Source: Geobacillus thermocatenulatus (GTDB lineage: Bacteria; Bacillota; Bacilli; Bacillales; Anoxybacillaceae). From it: a stretch of DNA of 64,000 nucleotides. The notes below the pieces were generated by a model. That model was not told the DNA's origin and did no database searches. It saw only the letters and a list, made by a program, of their open reading frames with translations. A program made the translations under genes and the position numbers. The stretch lies in the NCBI RefSeq assembly GCF_002217655.1, contig NZ_NEWK01000001.1, forward strand, positions 1,188,001-1,252,000, in the 5' to 3' direction. Shown here piece after piece: positions 1 through 8,123 of the stretch (its first letter is position 1; the number at the start of each line of letters is the position of its first letter).

Positions 1-67
1 TTCGTTTCAAATAAAGATGTGTTTCTTTCAAAAAATGCTGTTTGATGCGCAGACACAGCCTTAAGAA

Positions 68-104
68 AAGGTGTCCCGGTCCTTTGGGAGGGACACCTTC
101 TTTC
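68..104 (-). terminator. Rho-independent terminator downstream of the leftward gene pair
   Basis: Positions 68-77 and 90-99 form a perfect 10-bp stem (AAGGTGTCCC / GGGACACCTT) with a 12-nt loop. It lies directly after the stop codon of the leftward gene at 106-555. Short T-rich flanks occur on both sides, so it may work in both directions. Bases 1-67 show no supportable gene. Confidence 0.7.
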
Positions 105-105
105 G

Positions 106-555
106 TTATGGTTCGGCAATCAAACGGCCGATCGCTGCGTAGTCCATATCGCTCCGCACGTTGTAGACGCCGGGGCGGATGGAGCGCGTCAGCCCATGTT
201 GTTCCAAGTAGTCGTTGAAGGCGCGGGCGCTTTGAACGATGCCAGCCTCTTCAAGTTCGCGGGCAAATGTCTCTGGTGTATCTCCTTTTTGAATAACGAG
301 TCGATAGACGTAAACGGTTTGCCCTGATGGTTCGGACATCTGCTTGGACGCCGCTTTCGGAGCGGCATTCGGCTGAGCGCTGCGGAGCCTGTCGTATTCC
401 TCTTTCGCCACGGCGACAAGCCCATGCTGTTTGAGAAACGTCTTGATTTCCGCTTCCGTCGGTGCAGCCGGGGGTGAAGCGTAATACGAGGCGCCGATCA
501 GTGCTGTCGATGCAAGCAACCCGAGGGCAAACGAACGCATGGATCGCTTGTTCAT
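106..555 (-). CDS. Membrane-anchored protein with an MltG/YceG-like N-terminal module
   Basis: 149 aa. An N-terminal hydrophobic segment (about residues 8-26) looks like an uncleaved anchor or signal. A linker follows, then a C-terminal module (about 84-148) with the pattern YRLVIQKGDTPETFARELEE...GVYN. This resembles the LysM-like substrate-binding part of the lytic transglycosylase MltG, but the catalytic YceG domain is absent because the protein ends there. The start codon overlaps the stop of the upstream leftward gene (552-555, ATGA), indicating translational coupling. I infer cell-wall association at the outer membrane face. It is probably not an enzyme. Confidence 0.7.
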   Translation of the reverse strand: MNKRSMRSFALGLLASTALIGASYYASPPAAPTEAEIKTFLKQHGLVAVAKEEYDRLRSAQPNAAPKAASKQMSEPSGQTVYVYRLVIQKGDTPETFARELEEAGIVQSARAFNDYLEQHGLTRSIRPGVYNVRSDMDYAAIGRLIAEP

Positions 556-908
556 CGGCGCAACCTCCTTACCGCCCGCTCGACTTCCGCAACGGTCAGC
601 CCCGTCTCACGGGCGATGTCTTCGAGCGGGAATCCTTGTTTATGCAAAAACAAGATGCGCCGATCGGCCGGCGACAACGATCCGTCAAGCCGCAGCGAAG
701 CGGACCGTTGCCGCTCCGGAATGAGGAGCTCCTCCTCGATGACTTGCAGCCGCTTTTTGATCTGGTACGTTTCTTGCGCCAGGGAAACGGTCAAATGATC
801 AATTTGTTCTTCGAGCGGTTTCAGATCATCTTTCGCAAAAAAGGAAAGAACAAGGAGAATAATGGCTAGAGCTGCCAAAGCGATGATTGCGTATTCTACC
901 ACATGCAT
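552..908 (-). CDS. Small membrane-anchored coiled-coil protein with a C-terminal helix-turn-helix-like segment
   Basis: 118 aa when started at the ATG at 908, which is preceded by a GGGAGGG ribosome site; upstream in-frame codons lack one. Residues 4-24 are a transmembrane helix. About 30-65 is a charged helix likely to form a coiled coil. The last 40 residues (SPADRRILFLHKQG...IARETGLTVAEVERAVRRL) read like the DNA-binding helices of a sigma-factor region 4 or HTH domain. It is translationally coupled to the MltG-like gene that follows. The family resembles uncharacterised Bacillus proteins (DUF6115-like). Function is unknown. Confidence 0.65.
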   Translation of the reverse strand: MHVVEYAIIALAALAIILLVLSFFAKDDLKPLEEQIDHLTVSLAQETYQIKKRLQVIEEELLIPERQRSASLRLDGSLSPADRRILFLHKQGFPLEDIARETGLTVAEVERAVRRLRR

Positions 909-981
909 CCCTCCCCTTTTCACTATACCATATCGTTCTCTGCTTGTGGCGCTCTTATTGAACAAAGATGAAATTTAAAGG

Positions 982-1010
982 TGGAAATCGCCGAAGAAAA
1001 ATGGTATCAT
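982..1010 (+). promoter_or_regulatory. Probable sigma-A promoter for rpmG
   Basis: TGGAAA (982-987), a 17-bp spacer and TATCAT (1005-1010) precede the L33 gene by about 50 bp. The -35 element is a weak match and the -10 is good. Confidence 0.45.
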
Positions 1011-1059
1011 AGAAAGGTCTGATTATATAAAGTATAAAGCTCGTTTGGAGGGAAAAAAG

Positions 1060-1209
1060 ATGCGCGTGAACATTACATTGGCATGCACAGAATGCGGCGA
1101 ACGCAACTATATTACATCGAAAAATAAACGCAACAACCCAGAGCGTTTGGAATTGAAAAAATATTGCCCGCGCGATCGCAAAGTCACGTTGCACCGCGAA
1201 ACGAAGTAA
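1060..1209 (+). CDS. rpmG: 50S ribosomal protein L33
   Basis: 49 aa, beginning [19 protein letters not shown] and ending [12 protein letters not shown], which is a near-identical match in memory to B. subtilis RpmGA. It is a component of the large ribosomal subunit near the E site. Cysteines at about residues 9, 12 and 36 are present, but the fourth position of a full zinc ribbon (CxxC) is replaced by CPRD, as in the B. subtilis RpmGA form. The start has a GGAGGG ribosome site at 1047-1052. Neighbour order (rpmG then 5-formyl-THF cyclo-ligase) is the same as in B. subtilis. Confidence 0.96.
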   Translation: MRVNITLACTECGERNYITSKNKRNNPERLELKKYCPRDRKVTLHRETK

Positions 1210-1262
1210 GCAGTGGGAAGATGATTCCTGCTGCTTTTTGTCTTTATGGGAGGAAGGGGAAG

Positions 1263-1835
1263 ATGATGGACGGTAAACAGGAATGGCGCCAGCGCATGTT
1301 GAATCAGCTTCGGCAGCTTAAAGCGGCAGAAAAAGAGAGGTACGATCGGCAAATCGCCGCTCATTTATATCGGTGGCCATTATGGCAAACGGCGCGGACG
1401 ATCGCCATGACGGTGTCGAGAGAGACGGAAGTCAACACCTTGCCGATCATGGAACAGGCGTGGCGGGAAGGAAAAACGATCGGCGTCCCAAAATGTGATC
1501 CGAGGGCGAAAACGATGTCCTTTCGGCGGCTTGAGTCGTTTGCTCAGCTCGAAAAAGCGTACGCGGGATTGTTGGAGCCGATTGAAGACCAAACAACGCC
1601 GATCGACCGCGATGAGTTTGATCTCATCATTGTCCCGGGGGTCTGTTTTGCCAAAACCGGCTACCGGATCGGCTATGGCGGCGGGTATTACGACCGATAT
1701 TTACGGGGAGCTTCGGCGGTGACGGCAGCGCTGGCTTACTCCTTTCAAGTGATGGACGACATTCCGGCCGAGGAGCATGATGTGCCGGTGAAATTCATTA
1801 TTACGGATCAAGGAGTTCTTCACTGTGAGCGATGA
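1263..1835 (+). CDS. yqgN: 5-formyltetrahydrofolate cyclo-ligase
   Basis: 190 aa. The enzyme converts 5-formyl-THF to 5,10-methenyl-THF using ATP, returning stored folate to the one-carbon pool. The diagnostic ATP-binding motif GYGGGYYDRYL is present (about residues 137-147), along with the upstream EFDLIIVPGVCF segment. The start is the first of two adjacent ATG codons at 1263/1266, behind AGGAAGGGG; longer readings back into rpmG lack conserved sequence. It overlaps the next gene by 11 bp, so the two are probably cotranscribed. Length fits the family (about 190 aa). Confidence 0.95.
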   Translation: MMDGKQEWRQRMLNQLRQLKAAEKERYDRQIAAHLYRWPLWQTARTIAMTVSRETEVNTLPIMEQAWREGKTIGVPKCDPRAKTMSFRRLESFAQLEKAYAGLLEPIEDQTTPIDRDEFDLIIVPGVCFAKTGYRIGYGGGYYDRYLRGASAVTAALAYSFQVMDDIPAEEHDVPVKFIITDQGVLHCER

Positions 1836-2598
1836 ATGGTGGTATATCGCGGTCTCTGCCCTCGCCGCCGGCGGAGGATGGCTGTTGCGCTCGTTGTCCA
1901 TATCAGGAGCGGCGGTAGCCATTGTCATCGGCGCAGCGGTTGGATGCGGCTTTTCATGGGGCGGAATATGGGTGTTAGGCTGCTTTTTTGTCAGCTCCAG
2001 CTTCTTTAGCCACATCGGAAAGCAACGCAAGGCAAAACTGTCTGAAAAATTGGCGAAAGGCGGGCGGCGCGATGCCATCCAAGTGTTGGCCAATGGCGGG
2101 GTGCCGGCCGTGTTGGCGCTATTGGCCGCTGTCCGTCCCGACCCGATTTGGGATGATCTGTTTGTTGTCGCCGTCGCTGCAGCGAACGCCGATACCTGGG
2201 CGTCTGAAATCGGTTCTTTAAGCCCGTGGCCGCCTCGGGTTTGGCCGAGTTTTCGGCCGGTGGAAGCCGGCACCTCAGGGGCTGTGACGCTCCTTGGCAC
2301 GGCTGCTTCGTTTGCCGGCGCACTGTTTATTGCGGCTGTTGGCGTGTTTTTTCTCGACGTCCGACCCGTTTTTACTCTTGCCTTTTTCGGTTGGCTCGGC
2401 AGCTGGTTTGATACGTGGCTTGGCGCGGCTTGGCAAGCGGCTTACCGCTGTCCGGCATGCGGGGCGACGACTGAGCGGAAACGGCATTGCGGGCAGGCGA
2501 CCATTCATATGAAAGGCTGGCGGTGGCTTGACAATGATGCGGTGAACGTTCTTTCCGTCATCTTTGCGGTGCTGGCCGCCTTCGTGTTGGCGCGTTAG
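1825..2598 (+). CDS. DUF92 family integral membrane protein
   Basis: 257 aa with several hydrophobic helices. Family hallmarks include the GGRRDAIQVLANGG stretch and NADTWASEIGSL (about residues 114-125), and near the C-terminus a Cys pair (YRCPACGA) and the segment WLDNDAVN. The DUF92 family includes plant phytyl-phosphate kinases (VTE6) and many uncharacterised bacterial proteins; a prenyl-phosphate kinase role is possible but not shown here. It starts at GTG 1825 inside the preceding folate gene, in the same order as a B. subtilis-like arrangement would predict for a coupled pair. Confidence 0.8.
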   Translation: MSDEWWYIAVSALAAGGGWLLRSLSISGAAVAIVIGAAVGCGFSWGGIWVLGCFFVSSSFFSHIGKQRKAKLSEKLAKGGRRDAIQVLANGGVPAVLALLAAVRPDPIWDDLFVVAVAAANADTWASEIGSLSPWPPRVWPSFRPVEAGTSGAVTLLGTAASFAGALFIAAVGVFFLDVRPVFTLAFFGWLGSWFDTWLGAAWQAAYRCPACGATTERKRHCGQATIHMKGWRWLDNDAVNVLSVIFAVLAAFVLAR

Positions 2599-2673
2599 GC
2601 GCGCCCCGCTTCATATTTGGAGAGAAAAAGGGAAAAAGAATAACGAGCATGTCATATGATAGGAGGAACAACG

Positions 2674-2853
2674 ATGAATAAATGGTCGTACTCGCTGCTT
2701 GTCGTTGCCGCTGGATGTCTTGCTTACCGCTATCGCTACCGAATGGCCGCCTTCGCATTGCGCGTTCCGCCGTTGCGAAAGCAACTTGTCCGATTTGCGC
2801 TCCACATTCCTCCTGTGCGCAACGCCCTTGTTTCGCAACTGTTGCGTCCATGA
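2674..2853 (+). CDS. Small basic membrane-associated protein
   Basis: 59 aa from the ATG at 2674, with AGGAGG at 2660-2665. One N-terminal hydrophobic segment (about residues 5-19) is followed by an arginine-rich amphipathic region with two alike units (PPLRKQLVRFAL and PPVRNALVSQLL). It occupies the place of yqgO between yqgN and gluP in B. subtilis, but I do not recognise sequence similarity. Function unknown. Confidence 0.55.
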   Translation: MNKWSYSLLVVAAGCLAYRYRYRMAAFALRVPPLRKQLVRFALHIPPVRNALVSQLLRP

Positions 2854-2996
2854 TGCAATAGCCGTGAATCATTTTTGAAGAAGTCGGTTATGAAAAAAAC
2901 CGGCCCATTCGCTCCGGTTTGCCGGACGGTCGATGAGTTGGCTTTGTTGCTGTTTGTCGGACTTGGCCTCGCCAGGGAAAGGGAGAGGAGAACGTG

Positions 2997-4166
2997 ATGG
3001 GAACGATGGATGTACTGTTTTGGCAGCTTGTTCAGCGTTTGTCTCGCGGCGGCTACCGCATCGTACGGATGTCTGAGCAGGCCGATGAAGTATGGCTGGA
3101 ATCAAACCATTGGCGTCGCCCAACACTCATCCGCCTCGTGCGCGCTGATTTTGATTGGAGCCGATCGTTGCGCCTTGATATGGAATATACATGGCAATTC
3201 GTTCAGCAAATGAGGGGATGGAATTTCAGCAAAGCGGGCCGGGTCATCAATGTTTATGTGATGGCGTATCCGCCGGTTGACGATTGGGAATTTCTTGTCG
3301 CCGAGCCGTTGCCGCTCTCTGGAGTGTCCGATGGCGTGCTTCATACGCTCCTCCTTCACAGCGGCAATATGGGGGACGTGCTGCCGCGGCTTGCGGAGAT
3401 GACGGGTGTTGCGCTCCGTTTTGAGCCGCCTGTGGAAACGTCCGATCCGTTTGTTGCCGCCGAGCGCTTAAAGCGTGAGGTGGTCCGCGAATGGCGGCGC
3501 CGCCGTGAGGAGGAACGGCGCATTTTTGAGTATGGCAAGCCGATGTTCACCCGGCTGTTCATCGTCGTGCAGGTTGCGATGTTTTTGGTTCTCGAATGGA
3601 GCGGCGGGAGCACGAATCCGGATGTGTTGATCCACTACGGCGCCAAATTCAATCCGCTCATTGAGGCGGGAGAATGGTGGCGGCTGTTGACGCCCATGTT
3701 TTTGCATATTGGTTTTTTGCATCTGCTGACCAACACGCTCGCCTTGTATTATTTAGGGATCACGGTTGAGCGGCTGTACGGCTCGCTTCGCTTTTTGTTC
3801 ATTTACGTAACGGCTGGATTTTTCGGAGCGCTGGCGAGTTTTTTGTTTACACCATCATTATCGGCCGGGGCGTCGGGAGCCATTTTCGGGCTGTTCGGGG
3901 CTCTTCTTTACTTCGGCACTGTCTACCGGCATTTATTTTTTCGAACGATGGGGATGAGCGTCATCAGTTTAATCATCGTCAACCTGTTGTTTGGCCTGCT
4001 TGTTCCCGGCATCGACAACGCCGGCCATATCGGAGGACTGGTTGGCGGTTTTTTGGCGGCTGGCGTCGTTCATTTGCCAAAACACACTGCTTTAGGGCGG
4101 CAGGCGGGAGCGTTGGCGGTGTCGGCGTTGCTTGTCGCCGCTGGCTTATGGATCGGATTTCGGTAA
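2997..4166 (+). CDS. gluP: Rhomboid-family intramembrane serine protease
   Basis: 389 aa. The N-terminal half (about 1-175) is a soluble domain. The C-terminal half has about seven membrane helices with rhomboid signatures: HIGFLHLLTNTLALYYLG, the catalytic serine in GASGAIFGLFGAL (about 293-305), and the paired histidine in NAGHIGGLVGG (about 342-352). B. subtilis YqgP/GluP cleaves membrane proteins such as the Mg transporter MgtE with FtsH. The B. subtilis protein is about 507 aa with C-terminal TPRs. This copy stops just after the last helix, so the TPRs are missing. ATG 2997 is chosen over GTG 2994 for its spacing from GGAG. Confidence 0.9.
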   Translation: MGTMDVLFWQLVQRLSRGGYRIVRMSEQADEVWLESNHWRRPTLIRLVRADFDWSRSLRLDMEYTWQFVQQMRGWNFSKAGRVINVYVMAYPPVDDWEFLVAEPLPLSGVSDGVLHTLLLHSGNMGDVLPRLAEMTGVALRFEPPVETSDPFVAAERLKREVVREWRRRREEERRIFEYGKPMFTRLFIVVQVAMFLVLEWSGGSTNPDVLIHYGAKFNPLIEAGEWWRLLTPMFLHIGFLHLLTNTLALYYLGITVERLYGSLRFLFIYVTAGFFGALASFLFTPSLSAGASGAIFGLFGALLYFGTVYRHLFFRTMGMSVISLIIVNLLFGLLVPGIDNAGHIGGLVGGFLAAGVVHLPKHTALGRQAGALAVSALLVAAGLWIGFR

Positions 4167-4169
4167 ACG

Positions 4170-4223
4170 CCCCCCACTTCGCTTTGTTTGAAGTGGGAGG
4201 CCTCTTTTCGAAATGTGTTAAAG
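4170..4223 (+). repeat. Dispersed hairpin element, copy 1
   Basis: An inverted repeat CCCCCACTTC...GAAGTGGGAGG with loop GCTTTGTTT is followed by CTCTTTTCGAAATGTGTTAAAG. Two related copies lie at 10544-10590 and 58819-58874, all with a shared tail after the hairpin. It sits between gluP and the convergent gene, covering that gene's last codon, and could double as a terminator. Confidence 0.6.
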
Positions 4224-5081
4224 AAGTTGCACGAGCATCACTTTTTCCCCAGTTTTCGCTTCAATGAGAACGAAGAGCCTGTTGTAATCTTTGCGAATGA
4301 GAATGAGCGGCATCGTGCTGCCGATTGGCGAGAGGATGGATCCATCCTCTTTTTTTATGCCAAGAATGTACGACTTGTACAATCCTTCCCAAAGACGGCC
4401 GATGACGGTTTGCGTTTTGGCCGTTGACAACCCCGGCAACGGTTGTTCCGTGTAGGCGACGAGCTCCGGCAAATAAAGGGCGTAATAATCTTTCTTTGAC
4501 AAAGAAAAGTGGGTGAGCAGCTCGTCCGCTTTATGACGAAGAAATTCATTCGTGGCTTTGTTCAAGACGCGCTGCCATTCGCGCTCGTCATCTGTTCTTG
4601 GCCGCCGGAACGATGTGCGCGGATGGTACGGTGAGTCAATGACGTACAAATAGCTGCTTGACATCGTTTGGCTGCTTGTGATGTTCTCTCCTGTATGCAG
4701 CTCGCCGTGATGGAACGAGACGGCTTGAAAAAAGCGGCTGTCCCGCATCCGGACCGTCTTTTCCATGTCGATCGCATCTGTGTTTGTTTTCCATTTCGAC
4801 AGCACATCGGCCAAGCGGCCATCGGTAAACAACAACGAGACGTCCTGACGCAAATAGGCGCGGCGGTTTAAAATGGAGGCGGCTGACCAGCGGAGCGCGT
4901 AGCGTCCGGGTTCATTGTCGCCCTCAAGCGCAAGCGATGTTTTCGCTTCGATGAACGCCGCTTCGTGATCAAGTGGGAAAAACTTGATCGTTTCAGCGGT
5001 CTGATCGTGCTCCCACAGCGAGGCGAGCGCGGCGGCAAGGAAAAAAGCAAGCGCCATGAAGGGGATCATCCATCGTTTCAT
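4218..5081 (-). CDS. Uncharacterised membrane-anchored extracellular protein
   Basis: 287 aa. There is an N-terminal hydrophobic segment (about residues 5-22) without a lipobox cysteine, and the remainder is hydrophilic and probably external. The mid region has YLYVIDSPYHPRTSFRRPR, followed by a helical segment with DEREWQRVLNKATNEFL. I do not recognise the family and see no catalytic motif. It is divergent from the SpoVAF-type gene, whose start lies 125 bp away, which hints at a spore-envelope role but is only inference. The 3' end runs into a dispersed hairpin element. Confidence 0.65.
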   Translation of the reverse strand: MKRWMIPFMALAFFLAAALASLWEHDQTAETIKFFPLDHEAAFIEAKTSLALEGDNEPGRYALRWSAASILNRRAYLRQDVSLLFTDGRLADVLSKWKTNTDAIDMEKTVRMRDSRFFQAVSFHHGELHTGENITSSQTMSSSYLYVIDSPYHPRTSFRRPRTDDEREWQRVLNKATNEFLRHKADELLTHFSLSKKDYYALYLPELVAYTEQPLPGLSTAKTQTVIGRLWEGLYKSYILGIKKEDGSILSPIGSTMPLILIRKDYNRLFVLIEAKTGEKVMLVQLL

Positions 5082-5206
5082 GACATCCTCCCGGATTGGA
5101 CAAGGTTTTCACCAATATATGCATCGCAAGGAACATTTATGTATGAATGTCCTCATGCTTGTCTATGATGGGGAGTATACAGTGCAAACGATGCAGGGGG
5201 ATGGCG

Positions 5207-6670
5207 ATGGAGAAACAGATGCCCAAACGCCTGGCGTCCCGCCGCCTTCACGACAATGCATCCTACTTAGCCGAACGGCTTGGAGTCGGCAAGAGCTTCG
5301 ATGTCATTCGCCTTGACGTCGAATATGGCGGCCGGGCGATGGCGCTGTTTATGATTGACGGATTTGTCAAAGACGATATTTTGCATGATTTGATGAGATA
5401 TTTGTCTCGGCTTGAGGAACACGAATTGGACGTTCACCCGCTTGAGAAGCTCCTGAAAAAATATCTTCCGTACGTCGAGATCGGACAGACAGACGACTTG
5501 GAAGAAGCGGTTGCGATGGTGCTTGCTGGGCCGACGGCATTAGTCGTTGACGGCGTTGAGCGGATCATTTTGATTGACGCCCGCACGTATCCGGTGCGCG
5601 GGCCGCAAGAGCCGGATACGGAACGGGTCGTACGCGGGGCGCGCGACGGTTTTGTCGAGACGATCGTCTTTAACACCGCGCTCATCCGTCGCCGCGTCCG
5701 CGACCCTTCCTTGCGCATGGAGTACGTGCAGGTGGCGCGGCGCTCGAAGACCGATATTTGCATTTGCTATATCGAGGAAATCGCCGACCCAGAACTCGTT
5801 CGCCGCGTTCGGGAATCGATTGCCGCCATTGACACAGACGGGCTGGTTATGGCTGAGAAAACGGTGGAAGAGTTTATTTCCGGCCGGCATTGGAATCCGT
5901 ACCCGGTTGTCCGCTATACGGAACGCCCCGATACGGCAGCGGCCCATTTGTATGAAGGCCATGTGCTTGTGATCGTCGATGGATCGCCAAGTGTCATTAT
6001 TACCCCGGCAACGTTTTGGCATCATTTGCAGCACGCTGAAGAGTACCGGAATAAGCCGATCGTCGGGGCGTATTTGCGGCTCGTCCGCTTTCTGGCTGTT
6101 TGGGCGTCGGTGTTTTTGCTGCCCCTTTGGTATTTGCTCATGATCGAGCCGGAACTGTTGCCGGGGCCGCTTCAGTTTTTGGGAAAGGCCAAATTGGGAG
6201 ACATTCCGCTGTTTGCACAAATTTTGATGATTGAAATCGGGATGGATATGCTGCGAATGGCCGCCATTCATACACCGTCTTCGCTGGCGACCGCGCTCGG
6301 CCTCGTCGCTGCGCTGATGATCGGCGGCATCGCGGTGGAAGTTGGACTCTTTTCCAATGAAGTGATTTTGTATTTTTCTGTCACGGCCATCGGTACGTTT
6401 GCGACGCCCAGCTATGAAATGAGCTTGGCGAACCGGCTCGTCCGCATTGCCTTGCTCATTTTGTCGGGCCTGTTCGGCCTGTACGGTTACGTCATCGGCA
6501 TCACCGTTTGGATCCTTGCTTTGGCGCGGATGACGTCATTTGGCGTTCCGTACTTATGGCCATTCATCCCGTTCTCCTACCGAGCAATGCGCGACGTGCT
6601 CATCCGGTCGCCGATGCCGCTCAAAAACCGGCGGCCGTCGATTCTTCACCCGCGCGACCCTGACCGCTGA
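5207..6670 (+). CDS. spoVAF: GerA-family spore germination protein, SpoVAF type
   Basis: 487 aa. The N-terminal soluble domain carries the GerA A-subunit signature (VARRSKTDICICYIEEIADP, about 180-199). The C-terminal membrane domain has about five to six helices (LPLWYLLMIEPELLPGP, ATALGLVAALMIGGIAVEVG, FIPFSYRAM). The sequence is closest in my memory to SpoVAF, a GerAA-like protein in spore inner membranes that assists germination. In B. subtilis spoVAF sits in the spoVA operon; here it is a single gene next to glucokinase. ATG 5207 is chosen because AGGGGG lies six bases upstream. Confidence 0.82.
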   Translation: MEKQMPKRLASRRLHDNASYLAERLGVGKSFDVIRLDVEYGGRAMALFMIDGFVKDDILHDLMRYLSRLEEHELDVHPLEKLLKKYLPYVEIGQTDDLEEAVAMVLAGPTALVVDGVERIILIDARTYPVRGPQEPDTERVVRGARDGFVETIVFNTALIRRRVRDPSLRMEYVQVARRSKTDICICYIEEIADPELVRRVRESIAAIDTDGLVMAEKTVEEFISGRHWNPYPVVRYTERPDTAAAHLYEGHVLVIVDGSPSVIITPATFWHHLQHAEEYRNKPIVGAYLRLVRFLAVWASVFLLPLWYLLMIEPELLPGPLQFLGKAKLGDIPLFAQILMIEIGMDMLRMAAIHTPSSLATALGLVAALMIGGIAVEVGLFSNEVILYFSVTAIGTFATPSYEMSLANRLVRIALLILSGLFGLYGYVIGITVWILALARMTSFGVPYLWPFIPFSYRAMRDVLIRSPMPLKNRRPSILHPRDPDR

Positions 6671-6764
6671 CGCAGGTGCTGATGTTAGCGCCTGCGTTTT
6701 TTGTCTTGACGGCTGCGTCCGTTTGCCGCTACATTAAAAGAGGAAAAAAGGAGAATGAGTGGCC

Positions 6765-6977
6765 ATGAAGACCGTATATGACGTTCAGCAGCTGTTGAAG
6801 CAGTTCGGCACGATCATTTACGTGGGCGATCGGCTTGCTGATTTGGAGCTGATGGAAGAGGAAGTGAAAGAGCTGTACCAGTCCCAGCTGATCGATGCGA
6901 AACAGCTGCAAGCCGCTTTGTTTATTTTGCGGCAGGAAGCGCAAATGGAGCGGGAAAAACGGATGAAAAAAGGATGA
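6765..6977 (+). CDS. yqgQ: YqgQ family (DUF910) small protein
   Basis: 70 aa, beginning MKTVYDVQQLLKQFGTIIYV and containing LADLELMEEEVKELYQSQLI, typical of the small helical YqgQ family. B. subtilis has it directly upstream of glcK, as here (7-bp gap to the glucokinase start). Function is unknown; a nucleic-acid-binding three-helix fold has been suggested for the family. ATG 6765 matches the family start; GTG 6759, closer to the AAGGAG site, is an alternative. Confidence 0.9.
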   Translation: MKTVYDVQQLLKQFGTIIYVGDRLADLELMEEEVKELYQSQLIDAKQLQAALFILRQEAQMEREKRMKKG

Positions 6978-6984
6978 GGATGCA

Positions 6985-7938
6985 ATGGAACCATGGTTGG
7001 TAGGCATTGACCTCGGGGGCACGACAATCAAAATGGCGTTTGTCACCACCGAGGGTGACATCGTGCACAAATGGGAAATTCCGACGAACACCGCCAATCG
7101 CGGTGAGCATATCGTCGCTGACATTGCCCGATCGCTTGAAAAGACGCTCGCCCAGCTCGGCGGAGCGAAAGAGAGGCTGCTTGCCGCCGGCATCGGCGCC
7201 CCCGGACCGGTCGAAGAGGAAACCGGCATGTTGTATGAGACGGTCAATATAGGGTGGACGAATTATCCATTGAAGCAACGGCTGGAAGAGGCGACGGGGC
7301 TGCCCGTTTCGGTCGATAATGACGCCAATCTCGCCGCGCTTGGCGAAATGTGGAAAGGAGCAGGGGGAGGAGCGCGCCATTTGTTGTTTGTGACGCTTGG
7401 CACCGGCGTTGGCGGCGGTGTGATTGCCAACGGCGCCATTGTGCGCGGCATAAACGGCGCCGGCGGAGAGATCGGACATATGACGATGATCCCTGATGGC
7501 GGCGCCCGTTGCAACTGCGGCAAAACCGGATGTTTGGAAACGATTGCGTCCGCCACCGGCATCGTGCGGATCGCCAAGGAGAAATTGGCCGCAGATGAGC
7601 GTCCGAGTGAGCTTCGCAACGGGGATGTGACGGCCAAAGCGGTGTTTGACGCCGCCAAAGCGGGCGATGCGTTGGCATTGGAAGTGGTCGATGAAGCAAC
7701 GTACTATCTTGGTTGGGCGTTGGCGAATGCCGCCAATGTGACGAATCCGGAGAAAATCGTGATCGGCGGCGGCGTGTCCAAGGCGGGTGACATGCTTGTT
7801 GAGCGCGTGGCCGTCCATTTCCGCCGCTTCGCGTTCCCGCGCGTCGCCGCTGGGGCGAAGCTTGTTTTAGCGACGCTTGGCAACGATGCCGGCGTCATCG
7901 GCGCCGCTTGGCTGGCGAAAGAGCTTGTCGGCGCGTAA
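6985..7938 (+). CDS. glcK: ROK-family glucokinase
   Basis: 317 aa. It phosphorylates glucose with ATP to glucose 6-phosphate in the cytoplasm. The N-terminal phosphate loop (GIDLGGTTIKMAF), the catalytic region (VDNDANLAALGE, catalytic Asp at about 107), the glucose-binding GAGGEIGH, and the ROK zinc motif CNCGKTGCLE (about 173-182) are all visible. It is directly downstream of yqgQ as in B. subtilis, likely cotranscribed, with a terminator after the stop. Confidence 0.96.
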   Translation: MEPWLVGIDLGGTTIKMAFVTTEGDIVHKWEIPTNTANRGEHIVADIARSLEKTLAQLGGAKERLLAAGIGAPGPVEEETGMLYETVNIGWTNYPLKQRLEEATGLPVSVDNDANLAALGEMWKGAGGGARHLLFVTLGTGVGGGVIANGAIVRGINGAGGEIGHMTMIPDGGARCNCGKTGCLETIASATGIVRIAKEKLAADERPSELRNGDVTAKAVFDAAKAGDALALEVVDEATYYLGWALANAANVTNPEKIVIGGGVSKAGDMLVERVAVHFRRFAFPRVAAGAKLVLATLGNDAGVIGAAWLAKELVGA

Positions 7939-7945
7939 ACAACGG

Positions 7946-7984
7946 AAGGTGTCCCAAAAAGGTTGGGGCGCCTTTTCTTATTGT
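7946..7984 (+). terminator. Rho-independent terminator after glcK
   Basis: AAGGTGTCCC (7946-7955) pairs with GGGGCGCCTT (7965-7974) through two G-U wobbles, followed by TTTTCTTATT. Confidence 0.75.
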
Positions 7985-8123
7985 TGGATGATATATGAGA
8001 TGGGAACGAACTTTGAAGAAGGAGATATTTGCGAACATTCGTGCACTGTCGCCTGCCAGGCGCTCATTTTTTGCCGTTTGCCGGCATATGGTAAGGTAAA
8101 GAAATGGGAAGGGGAGACGGCAC

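Noticed and set aside
5082-5206. Forespore (sigma-F/G) promoter for the SpoVAF-type gene
   Set aside because: Elements resembling GTATG and GGGGAGTATA occur, but spacing and -10 match are too poor to call.
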